NCBI RefSeq assembly: GCF_003755185.1
Contig: NZ_RKIC01000014.1
Location: forward strand, 124,001 to 188,000
Length of the DNA: 64,000 nucleotides
Origin: Frigoribacterium sp. PhB24
Lineage (GTDB): Bacteria > Actinomycetota > Actinomycetes > Actinomycetales > Microbacteriaceae
Direction of reading: 5' to 3'
Shown: positions 9,282 through 18,444 of the stretch, piece by piece
How positions within the stretch are numbered: the stretch's first letter is position 1
Layout of the letters: each line of letters begins with the position of its first letter
Program-made: the position numbers and the translations under genes
Notes under the pieces: generated by a model
Told to the model about the DNA's origin: nothing
Databases searched by the model: none
What the model saw: only the letters and a program-made list of their open reading frames with translations

Positions 9282-10459
9282 GCGGGGCGCCCCTCGGCCA
9301 CGGCGTCACGGAGGAGCGTCTGGCCGAGCGAGGCGTCGTCGCGTTCGCCGTGGTGCTGACGCAGGTAGAGCCCGAGGTCGGCGACACGCTTGGCGTGCTC
9401 CGGGTCGGTGGCCAGCGGGGCGGGACCGAGCGCACGGGACGCCCGTGCGACGACCTCGTCGCAGGCGTGCGCGACCGTGCCGCGGACGCGCTTGGCCAGC
9501 AGGCGCCCGGCCTCACCGGTCGCCTCTCCGGCGTCGACGAGGTCGGCGGCCTCGACCAGCGCACGGCGGGCGTCGGCCAGTCGCGTGTCCACGAGGCCGA
9601 GGGCCTGCAGGAGGTGCGGGTCGGCAGGGCGCTCCGGCGCGCGCGACGAGGCGGTCACCGCCGCGGCGAGCAGCGTGCGGGCCACCCCGACCGCGCCGCC
9701 GTACCAGCACGCCGCGACGCCGATGCCGCCCCACGAGAAGCCGGGACGTTCGAGGTACCAACCCGGCGCACCGACCTCGTGCGCCTCGACCTCGTCGAAC
9801 TCCACCGGACCCGACGGGATCTCGACGAGTCCTCGGGCGTGCCAGGCGTCGGCCGTGACCGCGACACCGTCCTGACGGAGGTCGACCGAGAACAACCGCC
9901 GCTCGTCGCCGACCCAGGCGGTGACGAGGGCACCGTCGACGGTGCCCGCGAGCGAGCACCAGGGCTTGGTTCCGCTGAGCGACCAGGAGTTCGCCGCGTC
10001 CGGGCGACGGGCACCGCTCAAGCGGACGCCGGGGCCTTCGGCGGCGAACACGCCCCAGGTGAACGACCGGTCGGACCGGGCACGGGCGGGGAGCGCGGAG
10101 CGGTCGGCACCGTCCTCGTCCGGCAGGGTCTCGGACGAGTTCGCGGCGAGCTCCTCGGCGTGCTGATCGAGGATCGCGAGGGCGTCGAGGTGCGGCTCGG
10201 CGGCTCGGGCCGCGCCGACGTCGTGGGCGGCGAGCGTGGCCAGGGCCTGCCAGAGGTCGGCCGTCGATCCCAGCCCGGGCAGGGCGCCGTGACGACCGAG
10301 TTCGACCGCCAGCTCGAGGGCCTCGCCGACCGACGGTGCCGGCCGGGCTCGCAGCCGCTCGACGACGAGAGCGGTGGCCGTGCCGACGACCGGACCCGCG
10401 CCTCCCAGGCCGACCGCGGTCACGGCCTCGGTCGGTTGCGGAGGCGCGGTGGGGGTCAT
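9275..10459 (-). CDS. Acyl-CoA dehydrogenase-like protein
   Basis: 394 aa, first gene of the trio with the PIG-L/methyltransferase fusion and GT2. The segment SWSLSGTKPWCSLAG (about 158-172) matches the flavin-contact strand of acyl-CoA dehydrogenases (usually GxKxxxTNA), and the C-half is helical as in that fold. The usual catalytic glutamate region is not obvious, so it may act on an amine, sugar or carrier-bound substrate rather than acyl-CoA. Oxidoreductase activity is inferred from the fold only. Confidence 0.7.
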   Translation of the reverse strand: MTPTAPPQPTEAVTAVGLGGAGPVVGTATALVVERLRARPAPSVGEALELAVELGRHGALPGLGSTADLWQALATLAAHDVGAARAAEPHLDALAILDQHAEELAANSSETLPDEDGADRSALPARARSDRSFTWGVFAAEGPGVRLSGARRPDAANSWSLSGTKPWCSLAGTVDGALVTAWVGDERRLFSVDLRQDGVAVTADAWHARGLVEIPSGPVEFDEVEAHEVGAPGWYLERPGFSWGGIGVAACWYGGAVGVARTLLAAAVTASSRAPERPADPHLLQALGLVDTRLADARRALVEAADLVDAGEATGEAGRLLAKRVRGTVAHACDEVVARASRALGPAPLATDPEHAKRVADLGLYLRQHHGERDDASLGQTLLRDAVAEGRPAW

Positions 10460-10542
10460 CCTGCTGACGCTAGTCGGTCAGCGGTGCAGGCGCGGGGCCT
10501 TGACACCGAACCGGTCGACAGGTGTCGCGGATCGTCGGAGCG

Positions 10543-10875
10543 TCAGAACTCGTCGGCGTCGAGGGGGATGCCCTCGGCCGGCTCGCCGGCCTGGGGTTCG
10601 ACGCCCCGCAGCCGGTCGATGCGGGCCTCGATCTCGTCGACCAGGCGGTCGTCGGCGATCTCGGCCTCGTCGGTCTGCTCTTCGGAGACGAGCATCTGGC
10701 TCGCCGGGCCGAGCAGGATCTGGAACCGCTGGCGGACTCCACCGCGATCCATGCCCGGCAGGTCGACCATGTCGGACTTGTTCTGCAGCGCCAGCGCCCG
10801 CGCGTACTCGACGATGGCGGCCGCGATGCCGTCACCGGTGACCAGGTATTCGTCGGCGTAGTGGATGCGTTTCAC
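10543..10875 (-). CDS. Conserved hypothetical protein, 110 aa
   Basis: The GTG start at 10875 follows GGAG with 8 nt spacing; the product begins MKRIHYADEYLVTGDGIAAA. It is soluble and acidic: a mixed alpha/beta N-half and a Glu/Asp-rich C-half ending GIPLDADEF. FQILLGPASQMLVSEE looks like a short beta-hairpin element. No catalytic motif is recognised. It stands alone between the GT2 trio and tRNA-Ser. Longer in-frame upstream reading would run into the tRNA region and is rejected. Confidence 0.75.
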   Translation of the reverse strand: MKRIHYADEYLVTGDGIAAAIVEYARALALQNKSDMVDLPGMDRGGVRQRFQILLGPASQMLVSEEQTDEAEIADDRLVDEIEARIDRLRGVEPQAGEPAEGIPLDADEF

Positions 10876-11041
10876 CGGTGGTTCTCCCTGCAGTCGAGAC
10901 GACTCGTCGTCGCGGATCACGCTACGCCGCAGGCATCTGGGAGAACACGTCGTCGGGGGACGTCCGCGCGCCGGAAGCGGGCAGAAGAAAAGCCACCCCG
11001 GAACATCTCTGGCGAGAGAGAGAACCGACGTGGCTTTCCGC

Positions 11042-11130
11042 GGAGCCGGTGGGATTTGAACCCACGGTTCCCACAAAGGGAACTCCACCTTAGCAGGGTG
11101 GTGCACTAGGCCGAACTATGCGACGGCTCC
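11042..11130 (-). tRNA. tRNA-Ser(GCU)
   Basis: Acceptor arms GGAGCCG and CGGCTCC pair; the T arm GGGTTCAAATCCC is present; the anticodon loop CTGCTAA carries GCT. A long variable arm (GGAGTTCCCTTTGTGGGAACC region) marks a class II serine tRNA. 89 nt; the CCA end is not encoded. Confidence 0.95.
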
Positions 11131-11655
11131 ATGCGGCTCGCGAGCGAACGCGCAGGGACAAGCATAGCTGCCCGAGGGCCAGATGCCGAAACGGGCCCCG
11201 GGGTCGGTCGGACGTCGCGCACGGAGGGGCGTGCAGGGGCATGCAGGGGCGTGCACAGAACCACCCGTGCGCCACCCGCTCTGGGGGGCACCGTCGGCTT
11301 GTCGGCATTTGTGCGGACACATAGAGTACCCCTGACGCCGACGACGACCGAGGGGCCGGGGCCCGACAGCACGAGCCCGTTCACCCTTGCCGAACACGCC
11401 CCCCGACAGTCGCTCCGTCACGTACCCCATCATCGAGCGCCGCACCCGAACGGCTGCGTCCGAGGGGTTCGCCGCCGGCACCGACGCCGGCTCCCACACC
11501 CCCCTCGGTGCCGCACCCCTGATCCCGGCACCGCGGGGTTCTCATGCGTGCCGGTTCGGGCCGCCGCTTGAGGTCACCGGTCGTCCCGGCGAGCTGGTTA
11601 CTCGCCGGGACGGCTCTTCGGCCGTCCGCCGCTGGTTCGAGCCGAACGCCTGCCG
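11131..11655. other. Intergenic region between tRNA-Ser and LCP gene
   Basis: About 525 bp. Holds repeats of GGGGCRTGCA near 11226-11252, an AT-richer stretch near 11297-11325 that could be a promoter, a perfect hairpin at 11582-11612 and a 24-bp duplication next to the LCP stop. An open frame at 11387-11659 has no ribosome binding site and is not called. Confidence 0.5.
11582..11612 (-). terminator. Hairpin downstream of LCP gene
   Basis: Perfect 12-bp arms CGTCCCGGCGAG / CTCGCCGGGACG around a 7-nt loop, about 45 bp past the LCP stop. No T-tract, as is common for actinobacterial terminators. Confidence 0.55.
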
Positions 11656-11674
11656 CTAGTTCGAGCCGAACGCC
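11629..11674. repeat. 24-bp tandem duplication at LCP gene 3' end
   Basis: GCCGCT(G/A)GTTCGAGCCGAACGCC occurs twice with period 24. The right copy holds the last codons and TAG stop of the LCP gene; the left copy has CTGG in place of CTAG, so the stop is absent there. Confidence 0.75.
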
Positions 11675-13020
11675 ACCGAGCAGGTCTGGTCGGCGGCCGT
11701 CTGGCCGGTGAGGCCCTCGATCACCTCGGTCGTCGGCGCCGTGGTCGCCGCTCCCGCGCCCGGGTCGGTGGGCGCCGCCGTGTCGGCCGGAGCGGTCGTG
11801 TCGGCCGGAGCGCCCGGTGCCTGGCCCGCCGCGGAGCCGTCACCCGTGGCCGTGCTCTGCGAGCCGATGCCGGTGCTTCCCTCGGGGATCGAGAACGGCA
11901 CGTCGGCGGCGATCGCGTCGAACAGGCGGGTCGCGACGGCCTTGTCCGGCTGCACCTTGCCCTCGTACACTCCCGAGCCGCCGGTCGTGCCGGGGTACTG
12001 CACGAAGTTGACGTCGTCGAGCGGCAGGTCACGCAGGGCGAGGCCGATCTGCACCATGGTGTCGATCTTCGTCAGCTGGTCGGAGAGGGTCATGTTGCTG
12101 GCCGCGGCGCGGGCCAGCGAGTAGAGCTTGGTGGGGTTGCTGAGCGTGTCGGCGCTCTTCACCGTCCGCAACAACGACGAGAGGTAGACCTGCTGGCTGC
12201 TGATGCGGCCGAGGTCCGACCCGTCGCCCACGCCGTGGCGGGTGCGCAGGAAGGCCAGGGCGTCGGCCCCGGACAGCACGGTCTCGCCGGCCGGGATGTC
12301 GAGACCCGTGTAGCGGTCCTTGATGGGGGTGGCGGCGCAGACGGGCACCCCGCCGATGGCGTTCGACATCTCGATGACGCCGTTGAACGAGATCATGCCC
12401 GCGAAGGGGATGTCGAGACCGGTCAGGCTCGACACGGTCGAGGCGACGCAGCTCAGACCGCCGTACGAGTAGGCCTCGTTGATGGGCCGGGCCGACATCG
12501 CCGAGTAGTACCCCGAGCCGTCCTCTTTCGCGCACGACGGGATGGGCACGACCATGTCTCGCGGGATGCTGACGGCCGTCGCGTTGGTGTGGTCGGCCGA
12601 GACGTGCAGCAGGATGTTGACGTCGTTCAGGGTGGCGTCGCGTTCGCCGAAGGCTCCCTGGTCTTGGCTGGCGTCGTTGTCCGTCCCGACGACCAGGATG
12701 TTGAAGCCGCCCTCGTATTCGCTGATCGACGGAGGCGCGGGCTTGGTGGTCTGGCCCTGCGCCGCCTGCAGCTCGACCCCCGTGCCGAGGTCGCTGCGCA
12801 CCTGGTACGCCGCGATCGCGCCGACCGAGGCGCCGCTGACGAGCAACACGGCCACCGTGCCCGCGACCATCTTCGTGACGGCCCGCACCGCGCCTCCGCT
12901 CTTGAGTCGGCCGTGACGGGCGACTCCCGTCGACGCCGGGGCGGAACGACGGCCGGAACCGGTCGTCTCGGGTCGGGCAGCTCGGCGGCCACGGCCGGAT
13001 CGGTCGCGAAGGTCGCTCAC
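11656..13020 (-). CDS. LCP family (LytR-CpsA-Psr) protein
   Basis: Membrane-anchored phosphotransferase type that links teichoic acids or arabinogalactan-like glycopolymers to peptidoglycan. 454 aa: a basic cytoplasmic N-terminus, one membrane helix at about 50-75, then the extracytoplasmic LCP domain. Motifs include FNILVVGTDND, VSIPRDMVV, GGVPVC, LSGADALAFLRTRHGVGDGSDLGR and the terminal YPGTTGGSGVY segment. A Pro/Ala/Thr-rich tail with the final SVAFGSN follows. The RTRHGVGDGSDLGR arginine cluster is the pyrophosphate-lipid binding signature. Confidence 0.93.
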   Translation of the reverse strand: MSDLRDRSGRGRRAARPETTGSGRRSAPASTGVARHGRLKSGGAVRAVTKMVAGTVAVLLVSGASVGAIAAYQVRSDLGTGVELQAAQGQTTKPAPPSISEYEGGFNILVVGTDNDASQDQGAFGERDATLNDVNILLHVSADHTNATAVSIPRDMVVPIPSCAKEDGSGYYSAMSARPINEAYSYGGLSCVASTVSSLTGLDIPFAGMISFNGVIEMSNAIGGVPVCAATPIKDRYTGLDIPAGETVLSGADALAFLRTRHGVGDGSDLGRISSQQVYLSSLLRTVKSADTLSNPTKLYSLARAAASNMTLSDQLTKIDTMVQIGLALRDLPLDDVNFVQYPGTTGGSGVYEGKVQPDKAVATRLFDAIAADVPFSIPEGSTGIGSQSTATGDGSAAGQAPGAPADTTAPADTAAPTDPGAGAATTAPTTEVIEGLTGQTAADQTCSVAFGSN

Positions 13021-13161
13021 GCGGTGTCCTCTCGGTCATCGACGACGGTCGTCGGTCACTCGGCCTCGAGATGTCTCGCGGATCGAGCGGGCAGACGGGC
13101 GCCGTTCGGTGTACGGGCAGATGGAGATTCTACGCAGGCGGCCCTGAGCCGCCGCCGGGAC

Positions 13162-14364
13162 TCAGCCGACCGCGCGGTTCGCGACGAGCTGCACGGCGTA
13201 CGACGCATGCCACTGGCCGGCCGCCGGTCCCCCGTTGCACTGCCCGTCGCTGGCCCCGGGCGTCTTGATCCAGAGCAGGGCGTCGAGCTTCGTCGTGCCG
13301 GCCTGCACGGCGGGCACCGACCCCAGGCCGGCCCCGGGGGCGTTGCACCACGTGCCCTTCCAGCCGCGACCGTTGCGCGACGTGTCGATCACGTAGCGCG
13401 CGCCTCCCGTCGCCTGCGAGACCTTCTCGGCGTAGGCACGTTCGTTCTCGACCGGGTAGTAGTTCGAGACGTTGGTCGCGAAGCCACGGGCGCGGTCGAC
13501 GCCCGCGGCCTCGAGGCGGGCGGCCATGGTCTGCGGCGGCACCCAGTTCGAGTTGCCGGCGTCGATGTACGCGGGCACCCCGGCGTCGGCGAGTGCCGCC
13601 ACGGCCGCGGCGATGGTCGCCTCCCGGCCGTTCGTCTGGGTGGGGCAGGTGCTGATGAGGGCGAGGGCGTCGGGTTCGACGATCACGGACGCACGGTGGC
13701 CGGCCAGGCGTGAGGCGACGAGCTGGTTCCAGCGGAGGTAGGCCGCGTTGTCGGCGGAACCACCGGCCGAGTGGCTGCCGCAGTCGCGATTGGGGATGTT
13801 GTACGTGACGAAGACGGGCGTCGCTCCGACCTTCTCGGCGGCGGCGACCGTGCCGTCGATCTTCTTCACGAGCTGGGCGTCGGTGAACCAGCCCCCGAGC
13901 CAGGTCGCGACGGACTGCTGTGCGATCGTGCGCGCCGCCGCCGCCTCGGCCGTCCGACCCTGGGACGACAGGGCGTTCGCGGCACGAGCCGCCTCACCGC
14001 TGGGGTCGACGTAGAGCCCGCCCCGGTAGAGGGTCGTGCTGGGGGCGGTGCGGATGCTCTGGGGGGCGGCGGCCGGCGTCGTCGCCGTCGGGACCGTCGA
14101 CGAGGCAGGGTCGGGCGACCCGGTCGCTCCGCGCTCACCGCGCGAGGTGAACGCGGCGATGGCGCGCTCGGCCGACTTCGTCGGCCGGACGGTCGGGCCG
14201 GACGCGGTCGTGGCCGAGGTCGGGGGTGATGCCGTGGCCGAGGCGGAGCGCGGCTCGACGGGGACGGCGTCAGCCCGAGCAGGCGCGACCACGAGGCCTG
14301 CCGCCAGGGCGACGGCGACGCCGATGACGACGGCGGCGCGGGTCGTCGGGGTCAGGTGGGTCAT
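13162..14364 (-). CDS. Secreted glycoside hydrolase family 6 (cellulase)
   Basis: 400 aa. Signal peptide at about 1-32 (ends APARADA), then a Ser/Thr/Ala-rich linker to about 105 and a GH6 barrel. Signatures: YNIPNRDCGSHSAGG, SVIVEPDALA (catalytic acid region E-P-D), YIDAGNSNW, GFATNVSNYYPV, NGRGWKGTWCNAPGAGLG and LLWIKTPGASDGQC. GH6 enzymes cut beta-1,4-glucan with inversion, either endo or from the non-reducing end; endo versus exo cannot be told here. No carbohydrate-binding module is present. It fits a plant-associated lifestyle. Confidence 0.93.
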   Translation of the reverse strand: MTHLTPTTRAAVVIGVAVALAAGLVVAPARADAVPVEPRSASATASPPTSATTASGPTVRPTKSAERAIAAFTSRGERGATGSPDPASSTVPTATTPAAAPQSIRTAPSTTLYRGGLYVDPSGEAARAANALSSQGRTAEAAAARTIAQQSVATWLGGWFTDAQLVKKIDGTVAAAEKVGATPVFVTYNIPNRDCGSHSAGGSADNAAYLRWNQLVASRLAGHRASVIVEPDALALISTCPTQTNGREATIAAAVAALADAGVPAYIDAGNSNWVPPQTMAARLEAAGVDRARGFATNVSNYYPVENERAYAEKVSQATGGARYVIDTSRNGRGWKGTWCNAPGAGLGSVPAVQAGTTKLDALLWIKTPGASDGQCNGGPAAGQWHASYAVQLVANRAVG

Positions 14365-14612
14365 GGGTGTCGGTCCTGGGGGTCGGGGGCCCGGGCGGTG
14401 TTCGGCCCGCCCGGGTGCCGGTCGGTGCGGGGCCGCAGCGGGAGGCTCGAACAGTGCAACACGGAGGCACGGCGGCGTTCAGTCCCTGTTCGGGGGGACG
14501 GGGCGTTCCACTTCGGGGGGCAGCCGCCGTGACGGCCCTCGCGTCGACCGACCTGGGACACTGGACCGGCGGTCGCGGACGCTCCCGCACGCACCAGGCC
14601 CCGGAGGACCAC

Positions 14613-14912
14613 ATGAACGGCGAGACCAACCGAGACGCGTGGCGGGACTCGGTCGAGACCTGGCTCAAGGGCGACGAGCGCAACGACGTCTTCGACGGCT
14701 ACCTCGACTGGTACCGCGCCCCCGTGATGGCCGACACCGACGACTGGACCCGCGACTTCTTCGTGCTGCCCGCCGTCGGCTCGGACGTGCTGCACAAGCA
14801 CGCCGGGTTCGTCGACGGCGACTCCGCGGTCTCGGTCGACGACACCACCTGGCGCGAGCTCAGCACCCTGATCGGCGAGGCCTTCGCGACCTACGCCGCC
14901 GCCAAGCACTAG
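14613..14912 (+). CDS. Hypothetical protein, 99 aa
   Basis: ATG at 14613 after CGGAGG with a 5-6 nt spacer. Begins MNGETNRDAWRDSVETWLKG and ends AFATYAAAKH. Small, acidic, soluble, with many Trp/Asp (WRDSVETWL, YLDWYRA, DDWTRDFF). Not recognised. Stands alone between the divergent GH6 gene and a tRNA-Ser gene. Confidence 0.75.
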   Translation: MNGETNRDAWRDSVETWLKGDERNDVFDGYLDWYRAPVMADTDDWTRDFFVLPAVGSDVLHKHAGFVDGDSAVSVDDTTWRELSTLIGEAFATYAAAKH

Positions 14913-14925
14913 CCCCGTCCCCCCG

Positions 14926-14939
14926 AGGAGGCGCGGGCC
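14926..14939 (-). repeat. 3'-end 14-mer motif, after tRNA-Ser(UGA)
   Basis: Reads GGCCCGCGCCTCCT on the minus strand, 47 nt past the tRNA 3' end (one base differs from the consensus GACCCGCGCCTCCT). Confidence 0.65.
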
Positions 14940-14986
14940 GCGTCACCGGCCTCGCCTCACCTGGCGGAGGGCGTGACCCGTGTGGC

Positions 14987-15070
14987 GGAGGGCGTGGGAT
15001 TCGAACCCACGAGACATCTCTGCCCACTTGTTTTCAAGACAAGCTCCATCGGCCGCTCGGACAGCCCTCC
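14987..15070 (-). tRNA. tRNA-Ser(UGA)
   Basis: Acceptor arms GGAGGGC / GCCCTCC, T arm GTGGGTTCGAATCCCAC, anticodon loop CTTGAAA with TGA, and the long variable arm of serine tRNAs. 84 nt without CCA. The seryl-tRNA synthetase gene lies about 1 kb away. A 13-bp piece of its 3' end (GGCGGAGGGCGTG on the plus strand) is repeated at 14963-14975. Confidence 0.95.
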
Positions 15071-15091
15071 CGGTGGCCCGGCGAGCTACGC

Positions 15092-15149
15092 CGCCACGAT
15101 GTGGACAACCCGCCACGTTTAAACGTGGCGTCGTGTCCATTTCGTGGCG
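15092..15149. repeat. 58-nt palindromic element, copy 1 (family F)
   Basis: Starts CGCCACGATGTGGAC and ends TTTCGTGGCG; the centre is a perfect 20-bp palindrome CGCCACGTTT/AAACGTGGCG at 15111-15130. A second copy of the same length is at 48691-48748. Confidence 0.85.
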
Positions 15150-15203
15150 GGATGCGCACCCGGCAACCGGGCACGAGCCTAGCAACTCAGCAGCGCCGTC
15201 GGC

Positions 15204-16058
15204 TCAGAGCGTGGCGAGCACCTCGGCGAGCCCGTCGTCGAGATCGCTGGACGTCCGTTCGTTGGCCACCGCGGCGACGTCGTCGGGCGCCTGTCCCATG
15301 GCGACCCCTCGGCCCTCGCCTGCTGCCCAGCGCAGCATGTCGATGTCGTTGCGTCCGTCGCCGGCGGCCAGCACCTGCGACCGCGGCACGTCGAGCCACC
15401 GTCGCACCCGTTCGAGCGCGGTCGCCTTGGTGACGCCGTCCGGGGCGATGTCGAGCCAGGCCGTCCAGCCGACGTTGTAGTTGACGTGCTGCAGGCCCAT
15501 GCGCTCGACGACCGTGAGGAAGTCCTCGGTGTCGTGGTCGGGCGAGACGACGACCACGCGGGTGGCCGGCCGGCCGACGAGGTCGTCGAAGTCGACCTTC
15601 TCGGCGTTCAGGGCGGCGGCCGCGGCCGGGAACGACCCGCAGTACCGCAGCAGTCCCTCCTGGTCTTCGACGGCGTAGCCGGCTCCGGCGTCGGCCAGTG
15701 CCTCGCGGATCGTCGACAGCACCTGGGTCGGGTCGAACTCCTCGACGTGCACGCGGCGGTACCCGGTCGGGGCCGACTCGTCGCGGCCCAACGTGATCGC
15801 CCCGTTCGCGCAGACGACGTAGTCCGAGACGAGACCGAGACGCTCCATCACCGGCAGCGTCATCGACACCGAGCGCCCGGTCGCGATCATGACCTGGTGC
15901 CCCTGGTCGTGGAGGCGCGTGATCTCACCCAGGACGGCCTCGGAGATCGTGCCGTCCTCGGGCATGATCGTGCCGTCGACGTCGAGCGCGACGAGCCACC
16001 GGTCGGCGGCGGCCACGGGCTCGTCGTCGGGCCGGGGTACGGCGGAGGCCTGGCTCAT
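15204..16058 (-). CDS. HAD-superfamily (Cof-type) phosphatase
   Basis: 284 aa. Motif [14 protein letters not shown] (nucleophile Asp), motif [10 protein letters not shown], and motif [12 protein letters not shown] with the metal aspartates, plus a C2-type cap. Cof/YbjI-like HAD enzymes remove phosphate from sugar phosphates or cofactors; the substrate is unknown. The ATG at 16058 overlaps the serS stop by 4 bp, so the two are cotranscribed. Confidence 0.9.
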   Translation of the reverse strand: MSQASAVPRPDDEPVAAADRWLVALDVDGTIMPEDGTISEAVLGEITRLHDQGHQVMIATGRSVSMTLPVMERLGLVSDYVVCANGAITLGRDESAPTGYRRVHVEEFDPTQVLSTIREALADAGAGYAVEDQEGLLRYCGSFPAAAAALNAEKVDFDDLVGRPATRVVVVSPDHDTEDFLTVVERMGLQHVNYNVGWTAWLDIAPDGVTKATALERVRRWLDVPRSQVLAAGDGRNDIDMLRWAAGEGRGVAMGQAPDDVAAVANERTSSDLDDGLAEVLATL

Positions 16059-17320
16059 GCGACCGGCTCGATGACCTCGAGGCCGCCGAGGTAGCCGCGC
16101 AACGCCTCGGGCACGACCACCGAGCCGTCGGCCTGCTGGTGCGTCTCGAGGATCGCGACCAGCCACCGCGTGGTCGCCAGGGTGCCGTTGAGGGTCGCGA
16201 CCGGTGCGGTCTTGCCGCTCTCGGTGCGGTACCGGGTGTCGAGTCGACGCGCCTGGAACGTGGTGCAGTTCGAGGTGCTGCTCAGCTCGCGGTAGGTGCC
16301 CTGGGTCGGCACCCAGGCCTCGATGTCGAACTTGCGGGCGGCGCTCGAGCCGAGGTCGCCGGCCGCGACGTCGATGACGCGGTAGGTCAGGCCCAGCGCC
16401 TGCAGCATGCTCTCTTGGAAGCCCACGAGCGCGTCGTGCTCCGCCTCGGCCTGGTCGGGGTGCACGTAGCTGAACATCTCGAGCTTGTTGAACTGGTGGA
16501 CGCGCAGGATGCCACGGTTGTCTTTGCCGGCGGCCCCGGCCTCGCGGCGGTAGCAGGTCGACCAGCCGGCGTAGCGGATCGGGCCCGCCTCGACGTCGAG
16601 GATCTCGTCCGAGTGGTACCCGGCGAGCGCGACCTCGCTCGTGCCGGTCAGGTACAGGTCGTCGGCGGGCAGGTGGTAGACCTCGTCGGCGTGCGAGCCC
16701 AGGAATCCCGTGCCCGCCATGACCTCGGGCCGCACGAGCGTCGGCGTGATCAGCGGTGTGAAGTCGTTCTTCAGCGCGAGGTCGAGGGCCATGTTCATCA
16801 GGCCGAGCTCGAGGCGGGCGCCGATGCCCCGCAAGAAGTAGAAGCGCGAGCCCGAGACCTTGGTGCCGCGCTTGATGTCGATGGCGCCGAGCTTCTCGCC
16901 GAGGTCGGCGTGGTCGAGCGGTTCGAAATCGAAGGAGGGGCGGGTGCCGTGCTCGCGGAGCGTCACGAAGTTCTCTTCGCCGCCCGAGGGCACGCCCTCG
17001 ACGATCAGGTTGCCGATGCCGCGCGCGGCCGTGTCGTAGACCGCGTCGGCCTCGTTCGAGGCGACCTGCGCCTCCTTCACGCGGGCGGCGAGCTGCTGGG
17101 CCTGCGCGACGAGGGCCTTCTTCTCGTCTTTCGGGGCCTTGGCCACCGTCTTGCCGAAGGCGTTCTGCTCGGCGCGCAGGTCTTCGAAGGCGGCGATCGC
17201 GGCACGGCGGGCCTGGTCGGCCGCCACCGCGTCGTCGACCAGCGACTCGGAGTCGCCCCGGGCCCGCTGGCTCTGCTTGACGAGGTCGGGGGATTCACGA
17301 AGCAACTGGGGATCGATCAC
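16055..17320 (-). CDS. serS: Seryl-tRNA synthetase
   Basis: Class II aminoacyl-tRNA synthetase charging tRNA-Ser (and tRNA-Sec where present). 421 aa, normal length. N-terminal coiled-coil arm at about 30-110. Class II motif 2 is [19 protein letters not shown] and motif 3 [33 protein letters not shown] is the serine-binding segment. Two tRNA-Ser genes lie nearby at 11.0 and 15.0 kb. Confidence 0.98.
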   Translation of the reverse strand: MIDPQLLRESPDLVKQSQRARGDSESLVDDAVAADQARRAAIAAFEDLRAEQNAFGKTVAKAPKDEKKALVAQAQQLAARVKEAQVASNEADAVYDTAARGIGNLIVEGVPSGGEENFVTLREHGTRPSFDFEPLDHADLGEKLGAIDIKRGTKVSGSRFYFLRGIGARLELGLMNMALDLALKNDFTPLITPTLVRPEVMAGTGFLGSHADEVYHLPADDLYLTGTSEVALAGYHSDEILDVEAGPIRYAGWSTCYRREAGAAGKDNRGILRVHQFNKLEMFSYVHPDQAEAEHDALVGFQESMLQALGLTYRVIDVAAGDLGSSAARKFDIEAWVPTQGTYRELSSTSNCTTFQARRLDTRYRTESGKTAPVATLNGTLATTRWLVAILETHQQADGSVVVPEALRGYLGGLEVIEPVA

Positions 17321-17418
17321 CCGCCCATCCTAGGCAACGGCACGTGCTCGGCCGACGTTCCGCACAGAGCCTTCGCCTTCTCGTTACCTCGCCGCGGCGC
17401 GTCCAATACGCTCGCCCC

Positions 17419-18444
17419 ATGACCGCAACCTCCCCCGCCCCCGCCGAGCGCGCCTCGGCGCCCGAGCCCGAGACGGCTCGCCAGACCGCCGCGGTCGTCT
17501 ACAACCCGATCAAGGTCGACCTCGACGCCATCAAGACGGCCGTCGAGCGCCACGAGTTCTCGAACGGCTGGGCTCCCACGAAGTTCTACGAGACCAGCAA
17601 AGAGGACCCGGGCGGCGAGGTCACCAAGCAGGCCCTGGCCGAGGGCGTCGACATGGTCATCGCCGCGGGCGGCGACGGCACCGTGCGTGCGGTGGCCGAG
17701 GCCCTGCAGGGCACCGACGCCTCGCTCGCGCTGCTGCCCTCGGGCACGGGCAACCTGCTGGCCCGCAACCTCGAGCTCTCGCTCGACAACCTCGACGACT
17801 CGATCGCCACGGCGTTCAGCGGTCGCGACCGCGACATCGACCTCGGCGTGGTCGACATCGAGCGTGAGGACGGCTCGCGCGAGACCAAGGCGTTCGTCGT
17901 CATGGCCGGCGTCGGGCTCGACGCGAAGATGCTCGCGAACACCAACGACGAGCTGAAGAAGCGCGTCGGCTGGCTCGCCTACGTCGACGCCATCGCCCGG
18001 GCGCTGCGCGACGACAACAAGATCGACGTCCGCTACGAGCTCGACGACGGCGGCCGCAAGACCATGCGCGCCCACACGATCATCGTCGGCAACTGCGGCC
18101 TGCTGCCCGCGAACATCATGCTGCTGCCCGACGCCGCGATCGACGACGGCATCTTCGACATCGTGGCGCTGCGCCCCGAAGGGTTCTTCGGCTGGGTGCA
18201 GATCTGGGTCAAGATCGTGTGGGAGAACGGCGTGCTGCGCCGCACCCAGGTCGGTCGCCGCATCCTCGCCGCGAACAGCCGCGAAGTGCGCACCCTGCGC
18301 TACAACAAGGGCAAGAAGCTCGTCGTGCGACTCGACTCCCCCCAGGACTTCGAAATCGACGGCGACTCGGTCGGCAAGGCCGTCGCCCTGCGCGCGGTCG
18401 TCGACCCGGGCGGCCTGACCGTCCGCGTGCCCGCCGACTCCTGA
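17419..18444 (+). CDS. Diacylglycerol kinase family lipid kinase
   Basis: 341 aa cytoplasmic lipid kinase. GGDGT at 84-88 is the nucleotide-binding motif and PSGTGNLLARN at 107-117 the second signature. The C-domain includes GIFDIVALRPEG and the terminal FEIDGDSVGK. Likely phosphorylates diacylglycerol or a related lipid for recycling. Convergent with pheA: its stop (18442-18444) abuts the pheA stop (18445) with no gap. Upstream shares a 98-bp divergent region with serS. Confidence 0.9.
   Translation: MTATSPAPAERASAPEPETARQTAAVVYNPIKVDLDAIKTAVERHEFSNGWAPTKFYETSKEDPGGEVTKQALAEGVDMVIAAGGDGTVRAVAEALQGTDASLALLPSGTGNLLARNLELSLDNLDDSIATAFSGRDRDIDLGVVDIEREDGSRETKAFVVMAGVGLDAKMLANTNDELKKRVGWLAYVDAIARALRDDNKIDVRYELDDGGRKTMRAHTIIVGNCGLLPANIMLLPDAAIDDGIFDIVALRPEGFFGWVQIWVKIVWENGVLRRTQVGRRILAANSREVRTLRYNKGKKLVVRLDSPQDFEIDGDSVGKAVALRAVVDPGGLTVRVPADS

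Noticed and set aside
10876-11106. N-terminal extension of the 110-aa protein through the tRNA-Ser gene
   Set aside because: The frame reads through the tRNA; the GTG at 10875 has a clear GGAG site.
11387-11659. 90-codon open frame from a TTG, plus strand
   Set aside because: No ribosome binding site, low-complexity product, ends inside the LCP gene duplication.
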